DNA of 64,000 nucleotides from Dermacentor variabilis (Eukaryota > Arthropoda > Arachnida > Ixodida > Ixodidae), in assembly GCF_050947875.1 (NCBI RefSeq), contig NC_134570.1, forward strand, positions 229,633,265-229,697,264. The letters run 5' to 3'. Below, in pieces: positions 54,613 through 64,000 of the stretch (positions are counted from its first letter, which is position 1; every line of letters begins with the position of its first letter). A program made the position numbers and the translations under genes. The notes below the pieces were generated by a model. It worked only from the letters and a program-made list of their open reading frames with translations. It did not search any database and had not been told where the DNA came from.

Positions 54613-55527
54613 TTAAGGGGACACGGGTTGTGGCGACCAAAAATCATGAAAAATATCATTTTTTTTATTGCGTTTTTGGGATGTGCAGCTATTATTGCAT
54701 CGACATTGTTAATTTCATACCGATAACATCAGTATTTTAGCCGCAGTGATGATGCCTTCTACGACATGTACTCGCTGAATTTAAGGCGGAACTTGCGCTG
54801 AAACGGCACATTTTCCGGAATGCGCGACTGCTCTTCCACGTGTGCTAGTGTGGACATCTTGGTCTCATTTGAAAGAGGTGACTTTTCCTTTCAAATTCCT
54901 GCCAGAACGGGCCCATTCAGCCATTGGCCACTTAGAAAATGCGCGGAAAAAAAAAGGTACTAGAACGCCCTCCTATTCGTCACTCGGTGCATGTGACTTG
55001 AGCATGCCTCCCGATTGGCAGAACTGCATAGTCATCGTCTGCTCCACGCTTGGAGCCGCGCATTGAAGTGCGCCACCTTGCCCCAGTGTCAACGCAATGT
55101 CTAAAACGGAGCGCAAATTTCAAATGCAGCACAAGCTTGGTGCGAAAAATGCGACGGACGCTCATCGAAAACTTCAAAAATCGCTGCTCAACACTTCAGA
55201 ACGCCACAACCTCAGCGTCCGATGCCGAAATTGTCGATGCAGCAACGGCAGGCCTAACGACCGCATTGGCTATCGGGCGTCTTGCGCTGGAGTTTGAGGT
55301 AAGTAGTGGCACCTGGTGGTGGCACGCAAAACATTATCTGGGGCTTGGGTAGTATGGAGCCCTGGCTGTGGCGAAACATGTTTCTAGCCCGAGTTTTACG
55401 TAGATTCGCACTTTTCTGCCCTGTTGAGAGTGCGAAAAGGGTCGTCACTTCTCACAGACCACGCTGACCACGCTGCGAGCTAGCCGCAGTCTATAGTTTA
55501 ACGAAAACGGACTCTCCGTGACATGTA

Positions 55528-55731
55528 ATGCTGGAAGCAGAAGGAATCGGTGACGCCGATCCGGAGAGACCTAGCTCAGCCTCGAAAAAGCGTCACCGTC
55601 GTTACTTCTGCGTTGTGGGCTGCCGTGAGCAAGAAGGCCTGAATCCCAACATCACATTCTACCGCTTTCCTTCAAGGCCTCGCGAAGCAGAGTGTCAGAC
55701 GCACTGCAATAGCTGCAATTCGTCGCGCTGG
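55528..55731 (+). pseudogene. THAP zinc-finger exon of the Kolobok
   Basis: ATG 55528 followed by an acidic leader (EAEGIGDADPERP), a basic SKKRHRR patch and the THAP start RYFCVVGCREQEGLNPNITF, with a C-x3-C pair, then YRFPSRP. The frame runs to SSRW and a GTAAGC splice-donor-like sequence (55732). The remaining Cys and His of the C2CH finger would lie in a later exon, which I could not place. THAP domains bind the terminal DNA in these transposons. Confidence 0.7.
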
Positions 55732-55732
55732 G

Positions 55733-56690
55733 TAAGCGAAACTTCGCGCCATGCTGACTGCCTTGCCTGTCTTGAAGCTTGCTTGATTATCTGCTTTCTG
55801 AAATTCGACCTTTTGCACCTACAGTCCCAATGGCAGACCGACATAGCAGCAGGCATAGCCGGTGATTCACGATTCGAGACCTGGTCACAGTGACAATTAA
55901 CAATTCGACTGGTGCGAACTGGTGAAGTGACCAGGTGTGTGCAAATGACCACAAATGGTCGGGCTGATTTGGTGACAATTCACTACCCCACTACGAGCAG
56001 CACAGGTTAGAGAGTTAAATGTGCTCATCCTTTACCTCAAGCCAGCACGTTGAGGCAGCGCAGAACGATAGTGTTGATTGCAGCACATCGATGTTTGAGC
56101 GCTGTCATTAAAAGTTGCATCAAGCGAGCAGCGCATGATTCGCACGTACATTACTGCGAGCTCATATGCATTGCACCAGTTATTTATGAGTTGCTAAAGG
56201 GACAGGTGGCCACTACTACAGTGCAGGCATAACTACTTGTCTAGCGGCATGCAGTCAACAAAGATTGCAGGAGGCCCGCTGTTTCGCAGCATGTCGAAAG
56301 ACTGTTGCTCTCGCGGCGCATACCGTCGTGCACTCAAGCAGTTCCGTACACATGATGTCTGCTTATCGTTGCTGTGAATTCATTTATAGCAAGCATTTCC
56401 TCGCATTTGTGCGCATGAATTTAGCAGTGTGCAAACCTTACCTGAAGTTCAACTTCGTACGCGCCTCGCTTTACTTGCGATTGACACCACGCTAAAACTT
56501 CTCCGCTTATTTCTTGAACGGCGTACATGTATTCGGCATTGCATAATTTATTGACTTTACGCAGCGTGCCACCTGTGAAAAATCTTCGGCGCCCGATATT
56601 CGCTGCAAGCCGTGGTACAACAAAATTGAAAGTGGCGGGTCCATATTGTAAATGTGCCTTCCGAAGCAGACGCCCGAGCTTGGTACTACC
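55733..56690 (+). other. Probable Kolobok intron or degraded exons
   Basis: Between the THAP exon and the transposase frame. It starts with a splice-donor-like GTAAGC; no acceptor could be fixed with confidence. No recognisable coding domain. Confidence 0.4.
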
Positions 56691-56731
56691 CAGTTCAGGA
56701 CAGTTTTTAGCACCATTTTTGCAACTCCCCC

Positions 56732-58504
56732 TTGACAACGCAAGAGCCCCATACTGTGACAAGTACATCTGCCACGGACCCTTCGACCAGTGCTCGCATA
56801 TGGCATAATACGATCTACCGGCAACCCTCCGAGCTGGAGGAGGAGGAAGCGAAAGCCAAAGCAAAGCTATCGGAGTTGTCTTCCGCTCCAGCGATGGAGA
56901 GGAAATGCGAGTTCGTGGGTGACAGTACCGACGATGCACTTCGCCCACCTGATGGGACTACATTTACGATTGTGGATTTCAGTGCCGTGAACACTTTATT
57001 AACCTTTGTGAACTGCAACATCTGCAATGGTGCCTTGTAAATCGTCCAAGAAGAGCGGGAATACGGACTTGCTGTGAAGCTGCGCTCTATGTGCGCAAAC
57101 TGTAGAGAGATTGAGTCGGTGTGGAGCTTGCCGCTCGTCCACAGTGCTGAACGAATGAAACCGTTTACTGTGAACGTTTTCGCTACGTGTGCCATGCAGG
57201 CAACGGGGAACCGACAGACCGTGCTCAATGATGTTTTCTTGTTGATGGGCATCAGCCGTCGGGCTCTTTACACAAAAACGTGGCAGACCTATGAGAAGAC
57301 GAAGTTGACGCCAGCGGCCGATCGCGCGGCGCATAATTTGACGAGCGACTGTGCGTGGTCGGTTCGCGAACTTTACGCCGAACTGAACGTGGGTCATACT
57401 GGGAACATTGCGGTGTCGTACGACGGGTCATGGATGACCCGTGGTCATATGTCCCATATCGGCGTCGGAACCTTGATCGAGTTGTTCGGCAGACTTGTGC
57501 TCATCTTTGTTGTATTGAGCAATTTTTGTGCTGGGTGCAAGTCGGGGCCTAAGGAGAGTGACCCTTCCTATGGAGCCTAGAAGTATGGCCACAAGTGTCA
57601 GAAGAATGCTAATAAGAAAGCTGGGGAAGTGGAGGTAGAAGCTGCCCTCATCCTTTTCAGGTGATCATTGGAGTGGCACAATCTGCGGTATACAATGGTG
57701 CTTTGTGACGGGGACAGCCGCAGTTATCTTGCTTTACAAGATGATGAAGTGTATGGGTGTATCCCATTTGAAAAAGAGGACTGCGTAAATCACGTGCAAA
57801 AGCGCATCGGGACAGCTTTGCGCAACTTGGTGGCCAAACACAGAGGCCCTGGTGGAAAGGGCCGCTTGACAGCAGACTTGATCTCCAAGTTAACCTCATA
57901 CTATGAAAGGGCTCTGAAGACCCACAAAGGAGATGTAGATGCCACTCAAAATGCAGTGATGGCCACACATCATCACATTACATCAAAGGATGATGTGACT
58001 AATCACACTCTTTGTCCATCAGGCCCAAACTCCTGGTGCAAGCAAAATGCTGTAGTGGCCAAGAGTGAGCTGGTTCCAAAACATCTTCGAAAGCTTCCTC
58101 CTCATGTGTGTCAGGCTTTACGTCCCATATATGAACTTCTTTCAGACAAGAAACTGCTGCAACGTTGCCAGCGTGGTAAAACGCAAAATAAAAACGAAAG
58201 CCTGCATTCTATATCTGGGCACTGGCGCCAAAAGACCGGCACGCTTCTTTATTCATGGTGGAGGCTGCTCTGGTAGAGGCAGTATTAAAGTTCAATGCAG
58301 GTAATGCAAGGGCCTCAAAGGACATAATGAAATAACTATGTCTAAATCCAAGCGAGCAAAGTCGCACCCGCATAGCCGAGAAAGATAGGCTTCGATTGGC
58401 AGCATCAGCCAAGAAGCGCAAAGCATCAAAAAATTTGTGCCAGTCCCTCAAAAAGTGGCACACAGGGGCTGGGAGTCAGCAGGACTACATGCCTGCTGCC
58501 TACT
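56732..58504 (+). pseudogene. Kolobok transposase (Mutator-like DDE domain)
   Basis: A single frame from 56732 to 58276 carries in-frame stops at 57038 (TAA), about 57578 (TAG) and about 57661 (TGA). Landmarks: CANCREIESVW; NIAVSYDGSWMTRGHMSHIG with the first catalytic Asp (57407-57460); LIFVVLSNFCAGC; ALILF; MVLCDGDSRSYLAL with the second Asp (57692-57735); KEDCVNHVQKRIGTALRNLV; GPGGKGRLTADLI; NHTLCPSGPNSWC; and RCQRGKTQNKNESLHS. A frameshift near 58225-58260 moves the basic C-terminus (LAASAKKRKASKNLCQSLKK) to the +1 frame, ending at 58502-58504. It matches the Kolobok transposases abundant in tick genomes, from memory only. Three nonsense changes and one frameshift make it inactive. Confidence 0.85.
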
Positions 58505-59078
58505 GAGCTGTTCCAGCTGTAAATTTGTAAATAAAATAGGGTTTTGCACATTTTCTCACTTTCCTCAAAACATGTTTTTGGGTTACTTCACTAGACAGTC
58601 GGAGTGATATCTCATGATCTAAAACAGCTAGAGCACTAATTCTTTCTTTAGTAGAAAGCCTAATTTGCATATTACAAAGTGCTGAGAGCAGAATTTCAAA
58701 TTTGTATGCATGTATTATGCATGTATTGTACCATGTTATTTTCTTTTGGTGTGGTAGCATTAGGTCAAGGAAAAAATTTTTATCACCTGCAGAATGGCTA
58801 ATCAGAATTTCATTTGAAAACTTCTTGCAGCATTACAGTTATTGCACATTTTAGTATCTAGCTATGCAGTAATATTCACTTTCTGCTGAGCAGCTTTTTT
58901 TTTCCCATTCTCTACGGAAACAATAGAGTGGCAGCACTGTCAATCTCCTGAACTAATGGACCTACAAGAAAAATTATTGCATATTTGAAATCAGCATGAA
59001 AAACTAAGTAAGCTTGTTTATTTTCATTAGATTTGGTCATAAGATGCAGGAAATAATCTCCACAACCCATGTCCCCCC

Positions 59079-59960
59079 TTAAGAACTTGAAGACGCTGCC
59101 GTGCAGCTGCAACTTCAACGAAAAGGCGTGAATGACATCTTCGCTCTTCAGCAATTTTTTCCTGCTGCTGGATAACAAAATGGGTGCTAAGGCAAGGAAA
59201 ATATTGCTTTTCGTGGACAATGCACCATGCCACCCACCTGGTGCGTCCAGCCTGAGGAACGTAAAGGTTGTTTTTTTTTACACCCAACTGCACAAGCCGG
59301 CAGCAGCCGTTGGATGCTCGCATCATTAAGTGCGTCAAGCAAGGGTACCAGAAGCGGTTAGTGCAGCATTGCCTGGCGGCTATGGAGCGCAGCGAGTCGG
59401 AAAAAAAGATCATTGTGCACGACGCCATGCATTTTATTGCCAGTTCGTGGAACACAGTGTCGCGAAGCACAATCACTAATTCGGTCAAGCACTGTGGCTT
59501 TAAGCGAGAGACTGCCTCCTCTGCTGGGGGCGCAACAACCTAGATGCCGCTCGAGGCCGATGCAGGCTTTGCCGACGCCGATTTCGAGGGTTTAAACCTC
59601 ACCACGACTTTCGCCAAGTACATGGAGGCCGACGACAACGTCGCGATCTGCGGCGAGGTGTCGCTAGATAACGCTATCAAGGAGGCTTTGCCTAGTGCCG
59701 ACACCGCTGTGACATCGGACGAGGACAACGATGACGCCACAGCTGCCGTGCCTGTGCCTATCACGTTTGCTAAGGTGCTACGGCACATAGACGGCATCCG
59801 GAACTTCATCTGTTCACACGATGCCGCAGAAGACCTCCTTTTGGACATTGCCCAACTCGAGCGAGAGCTCTTCGTTCATGGATCAAACAAGGTCCAAAAG
59901 AAACTTACCGACTTTTTAAAAAGTTTTTTAAATCGCGCAGTGGAAAGTAGAGTGCCGTAA
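59079..59960 (+). pseudogene. Tigger C2 transposase, C-terminal half
   Basis: Picks up directly after the TTAA: KNLKTLPCSC, then MTSSLFSNF (after a TGA at 59130 in place of Trp), KILLFVDNAPCHP with the second catalytic Asp (about 59203-59241), a frameshift at a T-run near 59270-59277, then LDARIIKCVKQGYQKRLVQ and HDAMHFIASSWNTV. A TAG at 59541-59543 stops the frame, which continues from 59544 as an acidic tail (TSDEDNDDATA) ending VQKKLTDFLKSF at about 59925. The last part is a typical Tigger C-terminus. Confidence 0.85.
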
Positions 59961-60212
59961 AGGTTCGTATGAACAAAGCTTGATTGGTACCTGTACTGCA
60001 GCATTAATTCTTATCGCATTTACTTTTTTGGTAATTTGGGTTTCCAAGCCCTGCAGAGTATGTTAGTAGTTTACATTGAAGTTTCTTGTAAATTCGTTGT
60101 GCAAGATAAGTACCATTTTTATAGGCATAATTTTCGTTCGGATTTTACAACGGCTGCATTTTGTGACGCTTTTTCGTGGTCCCGAGAAAGTTGTATAATC
60201 GGGGTTCCACTG

Positions 60213-60957
60213 TATTTGATCGGCCACAACAAGCCTCTGTTTCCACGGCCGAAGTTTACGCTATATGGGCTGTTGTTAAAAAGATTATCACTTATAAACA
60301 TAAAAATGCAATCATATACACTGATCCTTTAAGTGCACTGAAGGCTCTACATCTGAAATCTGAGTGTGAACCGGATAGGAGACATTTTAAAGATGGTGGC
60401 GCTTAACAGATACGGGAGGTCAATTCGTTTCTGCTGTATTCCAAGCCATGTTGGGATACCAGGTAACGAAGCAGCTGATAGGTGTGCATCGATGGCAGTG
60501 TACAAAGACATAACAAACACATATGAAAATATATAAAATAGCATCCGTGCAATTAGAAAAGCCTTAACTTCAAGATGGCAACATGAATGGGCCGTTGTGC
60601 TGACAACAAGCTACATCTTGCTAAACCCATAGTTGGCGAATGGAAGTCATATTATCATGAGGAGCGGTTTTGCGAAGTAGTTTTATGCCGACTAAGCATT
60701 GGGCACACACACCTCACACAAAATTATTTACTTACGAAAGAAGACACCAACATGCGAGAAATGTCAAGAGTCACTAACAGTTATGCACATATTACTGACA
60801 TGTACACACATTGAAATACACATACGAGCACTTTTACATAAATTATATCAACTACACATACCTATACACCCTGCTCTAATTTTAGCTGATGATCCGCTAG
60901 CCCCATTATGTGATGTGCGTAAATTTCTAGATGACACTGGATTTTTACATAAAATAT
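60213..60957 (+). pseudogene. LINE-3 ORF2, RNase H end and zinc knuckle
   Basis: Continues the RNase H broken at 53425: STAEVYAIWAVVKKI with Glu, then AIIYTDPLSALKAL with Asp (60213-60350). A degraded PSHVGIPGNEAAD-like motif lies near 60445-60480, and the C-terminal knuckle CEKCQESLTVMHILLTC at about 60732-60782. Several frameshifts. Confidence 0.78.
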
Positions 60958-61198
60958 AAATTATTAACACAGCCTTTTTCTTCCTAAACTGGATTTTAAA
61001 ACAGCTCGTGTTTGGCACAGCACAGCCTTAGCTGCTTTTGCGCCATTAAACCACACTTAACTAACAAACTTGTACTATTATTTCCATGCTCTTAAACATT
61101 CAATATTTGGCTGTAACGAAATACCGTGTCCCTTTCATGTGCAGAGAGCAGGAAAGTGTGCAGCCAAACTAGCCCAAACCGTCGCTTATTCCTTCGCT

Positions 61199-61980
61199 TC
61201 AGTGCGGCCGCGTGACAGGCATTCCGATGGTGGCACACCAGAGAAAGGGGAGAGACAAAAATGGCTGGGAGGTGTATGCAGCATTGTGAAGTCCGAATGG
61301 CATTCTTAAGAACTCGAACAGTCCGAATGGTGTAGGGATTGCTGTTTTGGGGATGTCTGCTTCTGCAATGGCAATTTGGTGGTAGGCTCGAACCAGATCC
61401 ATTTTAGAAAAGATGGTTGCACCATGCAGAGCCGAAGTGAAGTCTTGTATGTTTGGCAGTGGGTAGTGGTCCGGAACGGTCTTGGTATTCAGAAACCGGT
61501 AATCTCCGTGTGGTCTCCAGTCTCCTCACTTCTTGGGGGAGAAGGTGGAGTGGAGATGCCCAGCTGCTAGAGGATGGTCTGATGATGAGTTGGGTGCGTA
61601 GCCATGCCCTGAATGAATAGGTTGGTTGCGGAGTCAAGGAGACGCTTCCTCTTGACGTCAACGAGCAGTCCGTGTGGTTAGAAACCCGGCGCCAATGTTG
61701 GCAGATCCAACGTCGCTGACCAAAAACACCCCCCGGAAGATTCTTCGAAGTCCCAGGTTGAGTGTCGGAGAACGTTGCCTGTGCACGGGAATGCATGTTC
61801 CGTTCACTGGTTGCAGATAGGATGTTGCAGGGGAAGCACATTCTGCTTTAGTGGCTGGGAGAACGCTCACCTGAGCTCTGGTGTCGATGAGAAATTTTCA
61901 TCCGGTGGTTCTGTTGGCAATGTGAAAGAAGCGACATGCTTCTTGGCACTGACCGCTCGTCTCCGCTAGTGGTTGACCGG
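61199..61980 (-). pseudogene. Gypsy-5 protease and RT start
   Basis: Protease: the active-site stretch FLIDTRAQVSVLPATK is visible across a frameshift near 61870-61900 (Gly of DTGA read as Arg). It is followed by a linker with LGLRRIFRGVFLVSDV. RT begins in the 61560-61430 segment (SASPLHLLPQE then [11 protein letters not shown], in broken frames) and the palm motif [18 protein letters not shown] at 61402-61349, with [16 protein letters not shown] before the break. Confidence 0.75.
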
Positions 61981-62080
61981 CCGGTTTCCCGCCCAGGTGC
62001 ACGGCAAGAGGCAGTGGCAGGCGTTCGTGCCAAAGCGGCAATGATAAAAGCACATTTGTGGACCCGCGGATTTACTTCGT

Positions 62081-62890
62081 TTACGCTGTCCACGATGGTG
62101 AGAAGCGACGATGTTGGTGTCCGCGGGGTGGTGGCGGCTCCAAGTGAATAGCTGCCGCAATTAGTTGCTCGAGCCGGGCATAAAGGCGGTCAACCTCAGT
62201 GCGAGCAGCGGTGGTAGGTGCAGGGTGATGTGGCTGAGGAGTCGTGACATGGGCGGCTGGTGGCAAAGACTGTGTGGTAGTGCTGACGGAGGCAACCGAG
62301 AGGTGTGGTGTAGCTACTTCTATCACTTTGTTGGCTAACGCAGCCAGCAATGTCAGGTCCATAGCTGTGGTCATGGCACCATTTGCACGTGCGACGGTAA
62401 GCGTTGGAGGAACAGTTTGCGTAGCACAGCACTGTCTATGGTCTGAGCACTAGTGCCGAGCAGCGGTAACATGCGCCGCTAGAGCTGACTTGGCCATCTG
62501 TCACCGAGCTCCTCTGTGGAGAGCAACCACTGGATCCTCGTCCCGTCTGAAGCGGCTGTTCTTTGGAGCAGAGCTGCCTTGAGCTCGTCGGAGGGCTGTG
62601 CCGGTGGATTGTCGCGAGATGTGGTTAGTATAATCACTACCTCTTCTGCGGCTGTTGATGGGAGTGCGCTGATGATGTGATGAAATTTCTGCTGCTGGGA
62701 GATGATCCGTGAAAGCTGGAACTGCGGCTCCACTTGTAAAAACCACACGGTTGGATAACGTTTACAGTATGGTGGGAGGCGGAGAGTGACAGCAGAGATG
62801 ACTTCGTTGGGAGATGATCCGTGAAAGCTGGAACTGCGGCTCCACTTGTAAAAACCACACGGTTGGATAACGTTTACAGTATGGTGGGAG
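62081..62890 (-). pseudogene. Gypsy-5 gag pseudogene
   Basis: The segment 62748-62479 shows WFLQVEPQFQLSRI, KFHHIISALPSTAAEEV and LKAALLQRTAASD, followed by STEELGDRWPSQL: the capsid-like gag of Mag-type tick Gypsy elements. A Ser/Thr/Pro-rich part follows (62374-62081) with LYARLEQLIAA. A CCHC-like knuckle (CFYHCRFGTNACHCLLPC) lies at about 61990-62060. Frameshifts separate the parts. Confidence 0.78.
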
Positions 62891-62925
62891 GCGAAGAGTG
62901 ACAGCAGAGATTACCTCGTTGGGTG
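62694..62925. repeat. Tandem duplication, 116-bp unit
   Basis: Two adjacent copies of a segment beginning GGGAGATGATCCGTGAAAGC, at 62697 and 62813, are nearly identical (GGCGGAGAGTG versus GGCGAAGAGTG, GATGACTTCG versus GATTACCTCG). It lies in the gag region of Gypsy-5. Confidence 0.9.
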
Positions 62926-63071
62926 GTCGGATGTTGTGCTTGCTTGGCTGGCGTTAGGCGTCTGCTGTTGATTTGGTTCCATTGCAGCTTTGTGTTGGTG
63001 TCCTGTCTTCGTCAGTGGGCAAAAAGGAGAGTCTACGATAATAAGGTGTGTGAAAAAACTGGGTCACCAAT

Positions 63072-63363
63072 TGTAGGGCGCACGTGAAGGAAGGAGCCCA
63101 AGGCGGGACATCTGCGCTATGGTGTGTTTATTCACTCTCTAAGGAACCGTGGCGGGCCAGCGCGAAAGGCGCAGACCGCAGAGGTGAGGGAGAGAAAAGA
63201 GGAGAAGAGCGCGCCCGTCTGGAAAGCGTGCCGAAGGTGTCTGATTGTCTGAAGCACAGCTTAAGAAGCATTTGTACACTGTGGTCTGAAGTAAATAGTC
63301 AGAGGGCTGGTGCCGCTACCCGACACGCAGATTGTTTTTCCGGCAAGGGCTGGCGCCGCTACA
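63072..63363 (-). repeat. Gypsy-5 5' LTR (292 bp)
   Basis: On the minus strand starts TGTAGCGGCGCCAGCCC and ends CACGTGCGCCCTACA. AATAAA lies at about 63130. Followed by ATTGGTGACCCAG, a typical primer-binding position. A 15-bp internal repeat (GTAGCGGCACCAGCC, about 63318) echoes the start. Confidence 0.75.
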
Positions 63364-64000
63364 ATTTATCGACAGCATAAGTTTAGTTACAAGTTGAGTT
63401 ACGGAAGTGTGTGGAATAATTCATCTGACTGGGGATGAAATTCAAGATAAATAAGAAAAAAGAAAATAGTACAGTACAAGATTCATGAGTTTCATTATAG
63501 ATATATGATAGAGCAAAAATTGAGTTACAAGTTGAGTTACCATTAATTAATTATCACTGGTTATCGCACACCGAAGCACGTGAGCATGACTTTGTCAAAA
63601 TTCCTGGAAACCTGGAAGTAGAAAGTGGAAATAATGGCGTCACACACAAAAGAGGCATGATATTTAGCTGGCTAATTAATGGAAAACAGTTGCCTCCAAG
63701 TTCAGTTCGTGCATTGCATTCGCCTAAAGTTAACCTAAAAAGCACCAAAGCCGATGTGCAAGTGCCACTAAGAGACACTTAAGTCAAAGATTAGGGTTGC
63801 CTACCATTTTTTGATGTTGGTGTCTTTCTCCTAGCCTTTGGTCTCACTGTCGGCTCATTCGAAATTTTTATGCACTGCTGTTGCCAAGGAGTGCTTTTTT
63901 CTATGTAAGAGTATTTCTTGTTGGGCTGGTTGGTGAAATGAGGCTATTTGAAGAGAGTTGAAAATTAACACGCACACAAACAAAGGAGACAGGAAAGGCG
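63364..64000. other. Anonymous sequence to the window end
   Basis: No gene, terminal repeat or RNA was recognised. A 14-mer TTGAGTTACAAGTTG-like repeat occurs at about 63391 and 63521-63535. Confidence 0.4.

Larger units (their letters stand above)
54617..59078 (+). mobile_element. Kolobok element (4.46 kb, TTAA target)
   Basis: Inverted termini: left GGGGACACGGGTTGTGG (54617), right inverted GGGGGGACATGGGTTGTGG (ending 59078). A TTAA duplication flanks it at 54613-54616 and 59079-59082. Removing it with one TTAA rejoins the Tigger codons (PQCF + KNLKTLP). The plus strand carries a THAP exon and a Kolobok/Mutator-like transposase. TTAA target sites and THAP-bearing proteins are known Kolobok traits. 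A full-length autonomous-type element, now with several stops. Confidence 0.92.
53426..60212 (+). mobile_element. Tigger-type element C2, split by a Kolobok
   Basis: Starts CAGTGGAACTCCGGTTGTGC at 53426 and ends ATAATCGGGGTTCCACTG at 60212, followed by TA (60213-60214). The left flank is TG, presumably a mutated TA. Without the 4462-bp Kolobok and its TTAA duplication the element is about 2.3 kb, the normal size for a Tigger. It carries both halves of a transposase. It sits in the RNase H of LINE-3. Confidence 0.9.
52090..61050 (+). mobile_element. I-like LINE-3, 5'-truncated, carrying nested Tigger
   Basis: Plus strand, older than the I-like LINE at 41233. It starts within RT (RWKNAIVVPLLKTGK, about 52100) and ends at about 61050 with CTTTTGCGCCATTAAACCAC, similar to the I-like tail. 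A Tigger with a Kolobok inside (53426-60212) splits the RNase H domain. Net LINE length is about 2.2 kb. Highly degraded, with many stops. Confidence 0.8.
61199..63363 (-). mobile_element. Gypsy-5, Ty3/Gypsy element, 3'-truncated
   Basis: Minus strand: 5' LTR 63363-63072, primer-binding region (ATTGGTGACCCAG), gag, zinc knuckle, protease and RT up to the middle of the palm, where it ends at about 61199 next to anonymous sequence. The rest of pol is missing. A tandem duplication lengthens the gag region (62694-62925). It differs from the Gypsy-1/2 family. Confidence 0.82.

Noticed and set aside
1..64000. CRISPR arrays, operons or bacterial-type signals
   Set aside because: No regularly spaced repeats or prokaryotic gene organisation; the content is eukaryotic transposable elements.

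Overview
This window reads as repeat-dense nuclear DNA of an arthropod, most likely an ixodid tick. The inference rests on four copies of a tRNA-derived SINE resembling the Ruka family known from Rhipicephalus, and on the mix of Gypsy, CR1-like, I-like, RTE, Tigger, Kolobok and P-type elements. I found no convincing host protein-coding gene, rRNA gene or tRNA gene. Nearly every coding-looking stretch belongs to a transposable element, and almost all are broken by stops, frameshifts, truncation or insertion.

Layout. 1-4504 is a minus-strand Gypsy element (Gypsy-1) cut by the window edge; its 5' LTR is split by a Tigger-type element (3538-4371). 4505-6432 is a minus-strand Tigger element whose transposase carries a 312-bp MITE with an 8-bp target duplication. 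6839-8490 is a second, plus-strand copy of the same Gypsy family. 9009-11800 is mostly anonymous, with one SINE. 11811-16845 holds two copies of a ~0.66-kb LTR plus leader, a 5'-truncated I-like LINE and a Gypsy pol fragment. 17290-20400 is a Mag-like Gypsy with a solo-LTR-like insert. 20473-21627 is an internally deleted Tigger.

23699-51165 is one minus-strand LINE (LINE-A) broken into pieces. Inside it lie (a) a TTA-flanked, Harbinger-like element (24812-36330) holding a P-element-like fragment and a full-length CR1-like LINE (LINE-B, 27688-36220), itself cut by a Tigger and by an unrecognised 1.62-kb TATA-flanked element; (b) a solo LTR, a SINE and an RTE fragment; and (c) a plus-strand CR1-like LINE with a 2A-like motif (LINE-C, 38305-50044), itself cut by a Tigger, a SINE and a full-length, nearly intact I-like LINE (41233-47442). 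52090-61050 is a third I-like LINE cut by a Tigger (53426-60212), which is cut at TTAA by a 4.46-kb Kolobok with a THAP exon. 61199-63363 is a minus-strand Gypsy with its 5' LTR.

Several junctions are exact. Removing an insert together with one target-site copy rejoins the interrupted reading frame, or leaves matching target duplications, so the relative order of many insertions can be read from sequence alone. Family names are assigned from motifs and remembered family traits, not from database searches.
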